In this document: positions 1 through 9,267 of the stretch, in pieces | Layout: each line of letters opens with the position of its first letter | Position numbering within the stretch: position 1 is the stretch's first letter | Assembly: GCA_018417955.1 (NCBI GenBank) | Contig: JACTVC010000005.1 | Location: forward strand, 1,364,001-1,428,000 | From: Laccaria trichodermophora | Taxonomy: Eukaryota > Basidiomycota > Agaricomycetes > Agaricales > Hydnangiaceae | Length of the DNA stretch: 64,000 bases | Direction: 5' to 3' | The notes under the pieces: generated by a model | Seen by the model: only the letters and a program-made list of their open reading frames with translations | Database searches by the model: none | Told to the model about the DNA's origin: nothing | Translations under genes and position numbers: made by a program

Positions 1-605
1 TTTAGAAGACCTCAGCATATTGTCAACTGTTCTTGGCATCACTCAAGAGGTCAGCACATTGCGCCGTACTCTGAGTTGACTATAATTGACAGGATGACCA
101 GACGATAAACCACCGTAAGCTCGTTCAAGAGGTTTATGATAGACGGACAATGCACAAAATTCTTGGTATTGAACCACAGACAGTCGTTCAAGTTGTTCAC
201 GCGCCAGCTTCGCCCTCGTCTTTTCGACAGACGTCTGCCGCCCGTGATTCCAATTCTCGGAAAGACCTCCGGAATTACGGGGATGATGATGATGACCACG
301 AACCTCACACCCGGCGAGTTGATGAAGAAGAGGAAGGGGGACGCTACGAAATCGGGCGGCAGCCTCCCAAAAAGCGACGGAAAACAGGGAAACTCAATGA
401 TGCTCATACGGTATTCATCCCCGACACGGACGACGAAGAAGACGGGGATCGTTTCGACGAAGAGGAGGGTGGTGGAAACTCAAAGCACGACGATAATAGA
501 GAACGTTCAAGACGAGAACCTGACTCCGATCGTCGAAGATCATATTGGCTGTCGAAAGGTATTGGTTTCGGGGAAGGTAACGATGATGATAATTACAGTG
601 GATGA
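1..605 (+). CDS. 3' end of an acidic, charged hypothetical protein (5' partial)
   Basis: Two in-frame coding pieces are visible: bases 2-49 and 93-605, joined across a 43-bp GTCAGC...GACAG intron. The gene must start left of the window. The first ~30 visible residues look helical (TQE joined to DDQTINHRKL). The rest is low complexity: runs of Asp/Glu (DDDDD, DEEEEGG), a basic cluster PPKKRRK that resembles a nuclear localisation signal, and a final ~15 residues around YWLSKGIGFG that look ordered. I do not recognise the family. The composition suggests a nuclear protein, which is inference only. An overlapping longer frame (136-882) lacks this ordered tail and was not chosen. Confidence 0.55.
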
Positions 606-2163
606 TTCTGCATTTTCTGGACGAATGTCAGCTCTTGTGGACACACATGTCTCCTTCGGATTTTCATGTTCAACAGGCCGCCCAAAGCCAAGAGTTTTTC
701 ATTCAGGCTTCGGCGTTGTATTTCATAACCCGCTGAGCCATCAATCTGACTTTCTATCCACTTCGCTAGCTGAACACGGCGAAGGGTCACTGTTTGGCAG
801 ATTCGTCTCAGACAAATATAGGAAATTGGCAACTCTCCTCAAACCAGCGCACCCATTGACTTTATCATGGTCAATTGGGTGATTAAGACGTCGCAATTTT
901 GAACTCAAAAACTCGCAACAAGGAACTCGTTTCTGCACCGGATCAGGCGGAAAGGCGAGCCTTTCTCCGCTGATCTGCAGACTTAAGGAAGGTGGCCATA
1001 ATGATGAAACAGATTGTGTGCAACGGATTGCGAAGCGCCTACTTCAAGATCTCACCAGTCAGCGTCCTCATATTCTTACTGCAACATTGCGGCCTGGATT
1101 CCATATATCGGAATCGAGGCCTGTCCGTGACCCTAACTCGCTCTTCCCCAGCCTTCTTCGCCTGCCCAAGTCGACGATGAATCTCCGGCAAGCGCCCCGG
1201 TATCTGGAGCGCTTTCATTGTGCCCAGCCACTTTTGCGATTTGATTTTCATTTGGACAACAAGCTGATCGCGTAGCGCTGTGCTCCAGGGTAGTGGAGTA
1301 GCCTTGCCCCTGGTTTTGCTGGTAGAGTGGACCCTCCAGCTCGAGCGTCCTTCGGTTGATCAGATTTTCTCAATACGCCGTTGGCGCGGAAACTCTAGAG
1401 TGTCGCCGACTGCCCCGTACGCAGAGCTTGGAGAAGTAATGTCCGTTTTACATCTAGTATTCTTATACTGAAGTTCAGGCGGCTAGCTACCAGAAAACTT
1501 TTTGTGCTGGAAACATTTGAAACCATTCTTAGTTCGCAAACACCTATCCCGTGGATCGAAAGCCTACAATCGATTTTCGGTATGTATTATACGCAAGCGG
1601 CTAGTGGCTTCAACGAGCATCCATCTGTCAGTTTCGAGGTCGTGGGCGCAAGCTCACGAAGAAGTTGCCTTAAATCAGTTCTTGGAGCTGGTTAATCTCG
1701 TCCGCCAGTCAACTGAAACGAAGATTCTTTAGATATTGCACAGCATCCTGAGTACTCCCTGAACAGAAAGCTCTGGGGAAATAATTGCCTCCGCTTCGGC
1801 ATCTTTTAAACGAGTAAGTGGGACTTCGGGGTTATCTCCTTCGTTCTCTCACACGCTGTTCACGATCCTCCACACTGCTTCAAGAATCAAGACAACGATT
1901 CCCTCGAACATTTCTGATTACGTGCCAATGTGCAGTCACTGAATCAGTTTCAGTCCTAGGCAGAAGCCTAGACCAAATCCGTCAAAGTTCTGGCGTGAAT
2001 TCTGGCGCTGACAATGGAAGGCTGTGTTTGACATTTAACTTGCACTCAATCAGCGCGTTTGCAGGGACGATTAAGTATTTAACAAGACAAATGGTTGGCT
2101 AACTTACACCCTCTCTCAATTGTCAGCCCACCTCTTCAACGAGCGTCTGTCACCATTTTCACA
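606..2163. other. About 1.5 kb with no recognisable gene
   Basis: Only short ORFs (under ~90 codons) occur on either strand, with no recognisable domain and no convincing chain of exons. The last ~100 bases before 2164 should hold the promoter of the first paralogue. A TATTTAA-like element lies near 2075. Old decayed sequence is possible, but I could not identify it. Confidence 0.4.
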
Positions 2164-2884
2164 ATGACGACTCTGGTAATTACTCAAGGGCTGCCACATC
2201 TCTGCAACCATTCTCATCGTATCCCGTTTTCAGGTTCAAAACCAATTGTGGCAGACCGTCGACGCCGTCTATCACGCTAGTGACGACGATACGATTGCAG
2301 TCGTCCCAAAATTAGATGTGGTCGGATTTTATGGTTCCAATCATAGCATTGCCACATGGAGTTGCTCGATGTTCTCGTGTAGGTTGTGGCACGACCCCAA
2401 CGGGCAGGTGCACAACCCAAACCGATTGGAGGGGCGACCCGACCTCTCCCCATGGGCAGATAACCATGTTGTTCTTCCTGCCACGAAAGTTCTTTCATCT
2501 CCTGACGATTTCCTTCTCCCCCTTTGCAACGACATTTATCGGGGTCGGCGTCATCGGGGTGGAAACGATTATATCGAGTTGCTTTACGTCCGCAATCAAG
2601 ATGTAGCTGCAATTCCAGGCTACACCAAGGATGTCAACTTGGCGAAATGGAGAATTCGGGATCATCCTTTCGTTCGACTGGACGATCAGGGCGCATTACA
2701 TTATAGGGTGATGAAAGACGTGTGGCCCTTGATCTTGACGCCGTATACTGTCCCCATCCCGGCTGGCGCCACTTGGGACAAGGGTTTGGGAATTCCAGTA
2801 GGAGTTTCACGAGAGACCAAATGGAACAGGATGGTTGACCACCCTATAACGTGGCAGTTGATAAAGAGACTCCAGATAAATTGA
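2164..2884 (+). CDS. Array paralogue 1: unrecognised ~220-aa protein
   Basis: The model is exon 2164-2175, a 58-bp GTAATT...TTTCAG intron, and exon 2234-2884, giving 220 aa. The start was chosen because the two sister genes at 5083 and 7230 have the same layout: a 3-4 codon first exon (MTTL, MAT, MTT), one phase-0 intron, then a Trp-Gln near the start of exon 2. Shared landmarks in order are VYHA(S/T)D, a Cys-containing strand MFSC.LWH, VVLPATKV, FLLPL, HPFVRLD, YRVMKDVW and ILTPY.VPIP. No signal peptide or membrane segment is seen. I do not recognise the family; it looks like a fungus-restricted soluble protein. This copy is the most diverged of the three. Confidence 0.7.
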
Positions 2885-3199
2885 TCGCCCAAACGACGAG
2901 AGTGTTTGATAACTCCTACAAAACCCATGAACTTGATGAGGATGTGATCTATGTATAGTTGTACTGTGAACTTTGCAATGCTGTTTTTAAGGTTTTTTAA
3001 CGCAGTCAGAATCAGAAACAAGCGACCATGTGTAAGCACTGTGTAAGCTTGCCTGCAGGATATTGTTGGTGTCAAACTCCTCCTTGAGTCTTTTACCGGC
3101 GGAAAATGACGAAAATATGAATTGATCGTGGGTCAAAGCCTTCGTAGGCATGACATGAATTACCTAGCTTTGGCAAACCGTCAGTTCGGTCTACCACAT
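2885..3199. other. Spacer between paralogue 1 and the dead copy
   Basis: This is the 3' flank of the first paralogue. No ORF of note and no repeat were recognised. Confidence 0.4.
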
Positions 3200-3810
3200 G
3201 ACAAACGAGACGGACATAACCATAGCCGACAGATCTGAGGTCTTGTTGTTCATGGGCGAAGAAACTGGGTGGCTTCGTCCTCCTCGCCCCTTGTCCATGT
3301 TCCTATGCCGACTCAAGCACAAGAAGGATGGGAAGGTCCACAGCCCATTTGGTAGGCAGGAGAGGCCTTGCGCTTGACACCCAGTTGTTCTCCCCACAAG
3401 GAAAGTGTTCAAAGATCCTAGGGACTTTCTCCTACTCCTTCTTCCATACGCCATGCCGCCTACAGATGATCCAGACGAAAGATTTCGAAGCATCGGAGGG
3501 AAGAAGCTCATCGAGTTGGTGTTGATCCGACACGATGATATTGAAAAATCCCATCTCGCATTGAGCTATCAGGAGTGATCAGAGCTCCTACTACAGTGGC
3601 GGCTCAAGGACCATCCCTTCGTCTGATTTTATGGTTCTGAAAACCTGAGTATCAGGTGATGTTTGGTGGCTCCTCCATACCGCGTATGATGTCCCAATCC
3701 CTTCTGATGCAGCTTGGGAAGATATTCTCGCCATTCCCGTATAACGCTACGAAGAGGTTGACCAAAAAGTTGGTCGAGAACCTTCCTGTGTTTCATCATT
3801 CGCGTGAGTC
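3200..3810 (+). pseudogene. Decayed copy of the array paralogue family
   Basis: The stretch aligns by eye with exon 2 of the neighbouring genes at 5145 and 7283. It keeps CPLSMFLCRL, RKVFKDP, ERF.S.GGKK, ELVLIRHDDIE, LKDHPFV and TKKLVENLP. No single frame is open through it. The matches hop between frames, stop codons interrupt the region (for example after LSYQE near 3578 and after HPFV near 3626), and the short first exon is missing. The flank after 3840 still resembles the 3' flanks of the intact copies (the AAATGGTCCCA and TTTCTGTCACAGA stretches), so the copy was lost together with its duplication unit. Confidence 0.75.
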
Positions 3811-4451
3811 TTTGACGAGGATTTGAATGTGTAGAAGGGTGCGCGTGCCATCGTTCTACAGTCATCAGCTGGTGCAAATGAGATGTAGCATGGCGGGGGC
3901 GAACTAAATGGTCCCAAGACTGTTGTATGATAAGGAATTGTATAATGACACAAGAGCACAACAGACCCGTGAGTATGCTATCATTTGTATAAACAGCGTT
4001 TGAAGAACGGGTCGTTAGTTTCTGTCACAGACGTCAGTCGGATGGGCGAGAATATTTGGCATAAGGTAGACTGGTGTCTGCTCACTTTGTTTGACTGTTG
4101 CATGTCATGTGTAAATCAATGAATCAAAGCCAAATGAGTAATTGGGAGTTTTGTCTCAAGGCTAGATGGTATTACGCTGTGTCAAGGGGGAAAGACAACT
4201 TGCACTTGAGAAAACAAAGACAGACGCTGGGTTGGAGTTGTTCAACACACCAAAGAGTAATTGTGGTATAATGAAACAATGAATGCTACGACGTCCTGTG
4301 AGCAACTGGAATAGACGCTAATAGCGCAACCCACCAGAGGGAATCATCATTGTTCGTTACTACTTCTAGGCTGGATCACCGTAGACTTGAGCCCGATTCG
4401 CAATGTTCAATCAGTGTGGTTTCCAACCCGATTTTTTTTTGATTGTTCTAG
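3811..4451. other. Remnant flank of the oldest array unit
   Basis: There is no gene here. Bases 3840-4050 are diverged versions of the 3' flanks found at 5930-6130 and 8060-8260. From 4309 a better conserved segment starts (GGAATAGACGCTAATAGCG) that is repeated at 6367, marking the left edge of duplication unit A. Confidence 0.6.
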
Positions 4452-4591
4452 GTGCGTTGGGAACTATTGCAGTGCCCTGGGAACTATTGCAGTGTGCCGG
4501 GGATTATTTCAGTGCGTTGGCAACTATGGCAGTGCGTTGGAAGCTATTTCAGTCCATTGTCAACTATTGCACTGCGTTGGGAATTGTTGCA
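4452..4591. repeat. 20-bp minisatellite, 7 copies
   Basis: Seven consecutive 20-base units of the type GTGCGTTGGGAACTATTGCA can be laid end to end without gaps, with 1-7 differences from that consensus. The period is not a multiple of three, so any ORF through it cycles frames. It sits about 490 bp upstream of the start codon of the gene at 5083. Confidence 0.85.
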
Positions 4592-5033
4592 CTGCGAAAG
4601 CGTACACGTTCGTAAAGCTGGTGTCGGGACGAAGATCTCCAGTTTCTGTAAGGAATAGTCATCATTTACAAAGCAGCAACCAAAGCCGCAAGGCCTACTT
4701 TGTCTTGACCAATCCAAGAGTTCGAATCAACGAGCTCACTCCCCGCTTTCAAATCCAGGAACACCTTCCTTTCCCCGATGATGGAATGCCATAAATGGTA
4801 CCCCGGCCACTCTCTTTCAGAAAGGGACGAATAGTCAAAGTTTTTTCACCCTATTTTTAGGTGAAACTTGACTTTCAGACCGCCGTGAGTATCCTGGTTC
4901 GGAGGTTTAGCAAGCATTTTCATTGAATTGCACCTACCAAAATAGCAAGATCTGGGATTGGAGAGACATAGAAGTCCGCATTGTTTCCATCAATGACTTT
5001 CCAGAGTCAAGGGTCCGATCCCTAGACCTTCGC
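4592..5033. other. Leader between minisatellite and promoter
   Basis: This stretch is similar to 6780-7180 in unit B (for example AAGCTGG..TCGGGACGAAGATC and TTTTTCAGAAAG.GAC). No gene is supported. The similarity extends right up to the TATA box. Confidence 0.5.
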
Positions 5034-5040
5034 CTATAAA
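5034..5040 (+). promoter_or_regulatory. TATA box of the gene at 5083
   Basis: TATAAAA lies 49 bp before the start codon, in a block (CCTTCGC.TATA.AAACTGGA.CTTGGGAGT) conserved in the sister promoter at 7182. Conservation between the copies supports function. Confidence 0.6.
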
Positions 5041-5082
5041 AACTGGACCTTGGGAGTAAGCCCTCCTGCCAAAAGGTAGAAC

Positions 5083-5849
5083 ATGGCAACGGTACGTACT
5101 GGTTCCACATCCACTCTGCTTGTCCTCACTCTAATTTCAAGCAGACGCCGAAGTTATGGCAGAAAGTCGCCTCGGTTTACCACGCAACAGATGAGATAGA
5201 CAGCACCGAAGCAATGAGATCCGAGAAGTTGTGGTACGAAGACAGCGAAACAACGACCACTCACTATTCTGGCACCATGCCCATGTTCTCGTGTCAACTC
5301 AGCCACAGGGACGATGGGAGCGTGTTCAACATAGACCGCAGGGAGGGTAGGTCCACCATCTCGCCCTATGCGAGCCACCGAGTTGTCCTCCCGGCAACCC
5401 AAGTTTTTCGAGAGTGTGAGGACTACCTCCTCCCTCTTCGACCATACGACATCCCGCCTATGTACGATCCCGGCGAAAGATTCCGAAGCTATGGGGGAAA
5501 GAAGCATTTTGAGATGGTGTTGGTCCGACACGAAGACGTCGGGGAGGCAGATTTCTTGAATGATCTTGAATGGTTAACGCTCCAGCAGTGGAGCCTGGAG
5601 AACCATCCCTTCGTCCACCTTGACTGCGACGGGAACTTGAACTACCGCGTTATCAAGGACGTTTGGTGGATCATCTTGACCCCGTACCATGTCCCAATTC
5701 CTAATAACGCACATTGGGAAGATACTGAGTTCAGGCCATCTGTTTGGAAACCCTCAGGTCAAATGGCACCGAGGGAAGTTACCAATCCGTTGACAAAGAA
5801 ATTGATGGAGAACCTCCCAGAGTTGTTTGCTTTCGACGGGAAAGTATGA
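5083..5849 (+). CDS. Array paralogue 2: unrecognised ~237-aa protein
   Basis: Exon 5083-5091 (MAT), a 53-bp phase-0 intron (GTACGT...AAGCAG) and exon 5145-5849 give 237 aa. The start is fixed by the conserved TATA box 49 bp upstream and by the identical arrangement in the gene at 7230. Landmarks are QKVASVYHATDEI, MFSCQLSHRDDG, VVLPATQVF, DYLLPLRPYDI, ENHPFVHLDCDGNLNYRVIK, ILTPYHVPIPNNAHWEDTEF and TKKLMENLP. It is soluble, with no signal peptide. This protein and the one at 7230 look near 70 percent identical by eye. Function is unknown; no enzyme motif is obvious. Confidence 0.75.
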
Positions 5850-6106
5850 AAGGGAGGGCGTTCGCAATGGTGAAGTCCTGCGATTGTAAGCTAATATGTA
5901 CTGAGTGATTTGTTGATCGGCGTAAGCCAATGAACTGAGATGAATGGTCCCATAACTGATCTATGATATAAGTGATTGTGTTACAGGTGAGAAAATGTAG
6001 TGCTGTGGTGCTGAGTGAGCGGACGGGAATATATGTGAGCGACTAACACACCCACGAGACAAAACCACCATGGCTATTTTGTATGAGGCGTTCCTGGAAT
6101 GGATCG
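5850..6106. other. 3' flank of array paralogue 2
   Basis: This is a conserved duplication flank, matched at 7967-8200. It carries no gene. Confidence 0.5.
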
Positions 6107-6330
6107 CTAATTTCTGTGACAGATAGTATGAGTCAGTTGAATGGGCGGAGCAATCGAGAGTAAAGCATAATACCTGAACCAATCCACAACATCGATGAGC
6201 TTATGGGAGCCCTCCTTTCCCCCTTCCCAATACATATTACGTCCGATATCTCCACGTCCTCGAGATTTAGGATCATGCGGATGATACAGCGCCGAAAGAT
6301 GAACCGCCAGGAAGCCGTCATTTCCCATTC
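6107..6330 (-). pseudogene. Truncated copy of the small antisense gene found at 8200-8632
   Basis: On the minus strand this region keeps the second half of that small protein: DGFLAVH-type flank, DPKSRGRGDIGRN, WEGGKEG, VVDWFR and, after an intron-like GTATTA...CACAG stretch, a diverged version of the conserved tail. The proline- and serine-rich N-terminal half and its start codon are missing, because unit B begins where they should be. The frame between WEGGKEG and the splice site is also disturbed. It is best read as a fragment trapped at the junction of the tandem duplication. Confidence 0.6.
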
Positions 6331-6508
6331 GTAAAGGCTGAGGTGACTTGGCTGGCTAGGTTGCCTTGGAATAGCCGCTAGTGGCGCAACCCACCAGAGG
6401 GAATCATCATAGCCTGGATCGCCGTAGACTTGGCCCCAGCCTTGCAAGCGACTCGCAATGTTCAATCAGTGTGGCTTTCAACCTGATTTTTTTTTTCGGT
6501 TGTTCGAG

Positions 6509-6777
6509 GTGCGTTGGGAACTATTGCGTGCGCTGGAAACTATTGCAGTGTGTTGGAATCTATTGCAGCGCGTTGGCAGCTATCGCGGTGCATTGGTAAT
6601 TATTGCAGTGCGTCGGCAGCTACGTTGGCAAGTATCGGAGTGCGTTGGCAAGTATCGGAGTGCGTTGGCAAGTATCGGAGAGCGTTGGCAAGCATCGGAG
6701 TGCGTTGAACTATCGGAGTGCGTTGGCAACTATCGGAGTGCATTGTCAACAATTGCAGTGCGTTGGGAACCATGGCA
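6509..6777. repeat. 20-bp minisatellite, about 14 copies
   Basis: The same 20-base unit occurs as at 4452, here roughly 14 copies with two shortened units (16-18 bases). A sub-variant GTGCGTTGGCAAGTATCGGA is homogenised over several adjacent copies, which points to recent unit-by-unit expansion. A 227-codon ORF runs through it only because few stops occur; I do not regard it as a gene. Confidence 0.85.
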
Positions 6778-7181
6778 CAGCGAAAGTGAACACATTCATA
6801 AAGGCTGGTATCGGGACGAAGATCGCCAATTTCTGTCGGCAATAGTCATCATTCAGAGAGAGGAAACAAGAGCCTCAAGGCCTACCTCTCCTCGACCGAT
6901 TCAAGAACTTCGCTTTAAAATCAAGAAACACGCTCCTTCTGTAGTAGACGGAATGTGTCTATCTATAATCAGGAGCCACCTCATACAGTCACTCTTTTTC
7001 AGAAAAGGACATGTCTTCTCACCCTATTTTTGGATGAAACTTGGTTTTCGGACCGCCATGAATCCTGGCTTGGAGGGTTTAGCGGATATTTGCACTGAAC
7101 GTCATCAAAATTGGGATTGGGAGGACATACAGCTTTCCTAGGGTCAAGGGTTGTCCCAAGCGCTAGCGCTAAACCTTCGCA
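6778..7181. other. Leader between minisatellite and promoter, unit B
   Basis: This is homologous to 4592-5033 and carries no supported gene. Confidence 0.5.
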
Positions 7182-7189
7182 TATATAAA
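7182..7189 (+). promoter_or_regulatory. TATA box of the gene at 7230
   Basis: TATATAAA lies 48 bp before the start codon, at the position equivalent to the TATA box at 5034. Confidence 0.6.
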
Positions 7190-7229
7190 CTGGATCTTGG
7201 GAGTTAAACCCCCTGCCGAAAGGTAAAAA

Positions 7230-7966
7230 ATGACAACGGTACGCACTGGTTCTCTGCCTGTCCTCACTCTAATCTCAAGCAGACGCCACCGCCGCAGAAC
7301 CCGGAGACGTGGCAGACAGTCTCCTCGGTCTACCACGCAACAGATGAGATAGCCAGCACCGAAGCCGTGAGATCCGAGAAGTTGCGGTGCAAAGGCAGCG
7401 AAACTGTCCCTTTGTCCATGTTCTTGTGTCGACTCTGGCACAAGGATAACGGAAGGGTCAACAACGTAAACCACAGGGAGGGTAGGCCCACCATATCGCC
7501 CTATGCGTGCCATCAAGTGGTCCTCCCAGCAACCCAAGTTTTCCGAAAGTGTGACTACCTCCTCCCTCTTCGACCATACAACATCCAGCCCGGGCACGAG
7601 CCCGGCGAAGAATTCCAAAGCTGCGGAGGAAATAAACATTTTGAGATGGTGTTGATCCGGGCTGAAGATGTCGGGAGTGCAGATTTCTTGGATGATGAGG
7701 AATGGTCAAAGCTCCAGGAGTGGAAGCTCGAGAACCATCCCTTCGTCTACCTTGACGGTGACGGAAACTTGAACTACCGCGTTATCAAGAAGGTTTGGTG
7801 GCTCATCTTGACCCCGTACCATGTCGCCATTCCTAATAATGCACATTGGGAAGATACTGAGTTCTGGCGATCTCCTTGCAAAGAATCAAGTGGGATGAAA
7901 CCGAGGGAAGTTGCCAATCCCTTAACGAAGAAATTGGTGGAGAACCTCCCAGGGTTGTTTGCTTGA
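7230..7966 (+). CDS. Array paralogue 3: unrecognised ~230-aa protein
   Basis: Exon 7230-7238 (MTT), a 44-bp intron and exon 7283-7966 give 230 aa. It differs from the copy at 5083 by a few extra residues at the start of exon 2 (PPQNPETW) and a shorter loop after the conserved SEKL. It shares YHATDEIAS, MFLCRLWHKDNGRV, VVLPATQVF, HFEMVLIRAEDVG, HPFVYLDGDGNLNYRVIK and NNAHWEDTEFW. The coding frame is intact while flanks and introns have drifted, so purifying selection is likely. The family is not recognised. Confidence 0.75.
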
Positions 7967-8199
7967 ATGTTCGACGGGAAAGTAGAGCGTTTGCCATGGT
8001 GAAGCCCTGTGGTTGTAAGTTAGTACGTTTTGAGTGATTTATTGACCGATGTTAAGCCAATGAGCCAAAATAAATGGTCCCATAACTGGTCTAAAATACA
8101 AGTAATTGTGTTACAGGGGTGAAAATGTAATGCTGTGGGACTGAGTGAGCGGACGATAATATATGGAGGCGACTAACACACCAGACAGACCACCATTGT

Positions 8200-8632
8200 T
8201 CATTTGTATACAGGGTGTTCCTGGAATGGATCGCCAATTTCTGTGACAGATAGTATAAGTAAGTTGAACGGGCAGAGCACTCGAGAGCAAGGCACCTTTC
8301 CTCAACCAATCCACGAGATTGGTATCGAGGAGTTCATCTTTCTCCTTCCTCCCAGCGCCGCCCTCCTTTCCTCCTTCCCAAGTATTACGTCCGCTATCTC
8401 CACGCCTTCGAGATTTAGGATCGCGTGCAGACGACGCAGCCCCGAACGATGAACCGCCAGGAAGCCGTCGTTTGGAAGAGCTGCCACCCGTGAAGGCTGA
8501 GGTGACTTGGCTGGCGAGGTTGCCAATGAATTGGGCGCTTGACTGGTGGAAGTTGACCTCTTCGGGTGGTGGGGACGCGGATGATGGGGTGGATAGCCCA
8601 CTGGGAGAGCCTGGATCTGGTGGCGAGTTCAT
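8200..8632 (-). CDS. Small hypothetical protein (125 aa) with a conserved-looking C-terminal tail
   Basis: Exon 8632-8296, a 55-bp intron (GTGCCT...CACAG) and exon 8240-8200 give 125 aa. Reading through the intron would add ~50 unstructured residues. Splicing instead yields a compact end, LVDWLRKEIGDPFQEH, preceded by KEKDELLDTN. The N-terminal half is Ser/Pro rich with a basic block DPKSRRR. I recall similar small fungal proteins ending in an LRK(E/D)FGDPF-like tail, but cannot name a family. A truncated copy lies at 6107-6330 inside duplication unit A. Confidence 0.6.
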
Positions 8633-9267
8633 CGTGGTTGGGAGTCAAAGAATGGGTGTGACACTATCACGTGCACTTCAACGCGTTACGCGTCAAGTCC
8701 AGACCCAAAACGGTTGCCTGTTCTCCTCAAGCACCATTTGACCATCATTGATCCTCTTTCACCTTGAAGTTAAGATTGAGAGGTCTTGAGCTGTATCTAA
8801 TGAAGCTATTTCTCCTCAACTCGTTCCGCGTAGATATCCTCAACATATAAGCACAGCCATCTCTTCGGATAACGAATGGCCATCTCCAATTGATCTCCAA
8901 CGACACTTTGACTTCTTGCGGCCACAAACCTCCGATAATCGTTCTCTCTCGTCAAGATTTACCAGGTAAGGTTGTACTTTCTCTCTGCTTATTCATATCT
9001 CAACTATCACAGGCAGGCTGAGACCACAAACTCGGGCTTTCGGTTAGATATGATTAATCTGGGAACTCCAAAACGTCACATACAACCACTATCAAGTATA
9101 TAAACAGGCTCCGAACGCAAAGGACGTTTGGTCTTCGGAGCCGGCTCTGGGCTCCATGCCGCGGTCAGCACGTGGGCCTTTCACGGGCGCCTTTCCGGGG
9201 TGTCTTAAAAACGCACCCCAATCATGGTTGCCGTTCTCCCTCCACTTCCCCACTCACACTTCTAACC
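8633..9267. other. Divergent intergenic region
   Basis: This separates the minus-strand small gene from the DUF7918 gene and should hold both promoters. A TATATAAAC element is near 9099. No other gene is seen. Confidence 0.4.

Larger units (their letters stand above)
4309..6366. repeat. Tandem segmental duplication, unit A (~2.06 kb)
   Basis: Unit A carries a leader with AACCCACCAGAGGGAATCAT, a short poly-T, a 20-bp minisatellite, a promoter, one gene of the array family and the tail of a small antisense gene. The same order recurs in unit B (6367-~8530). By-eye similarity is high through the leader, promoter, coding region and 3' flank, with small indels. The unit includes whole regulatory flanks, so this is a DNA-level tandem duplication and not retroposition. 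Confidence 0.75.
6367..8530. repeat. Tandem segmental duplication, unit B (~2.16 kb)
   Basis: This is the second copy of the segment described for 4309-6366: leader, poly-T, an expanded 20-bp minisatellite, TATA box, an array gene, and the antisense small gene. The right end is judged from the match of GCTGGCGAGGTTGCC (near 8513) with GCTGGCTAGGTTGCC (near 6350). Confidence 0.75.

Noticed and set aside
136..882. 248-codon ORF overlapping the acidic protein
   Set aside because: It is a shadow frame of 150-605. The 150-605 frame continues upstream through a clean intron into an earlier exon and has the expected acidic/basic composition.
6458..7141. 227-codon ORF through the minisatellite
   Set aside because: It arises because the 20-bp repeat contains few stops. 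The frame is not kept in the sister unit at 4452 and the protein is a frame-cycling repeat.
8319..8741. 140-codon plus-strand ORF opposite the small gene
   Set aside because: The antisense reading gives a spliced protein with a conserved-looking tail that is repeated in unit A. The plus ORF is its shadow.
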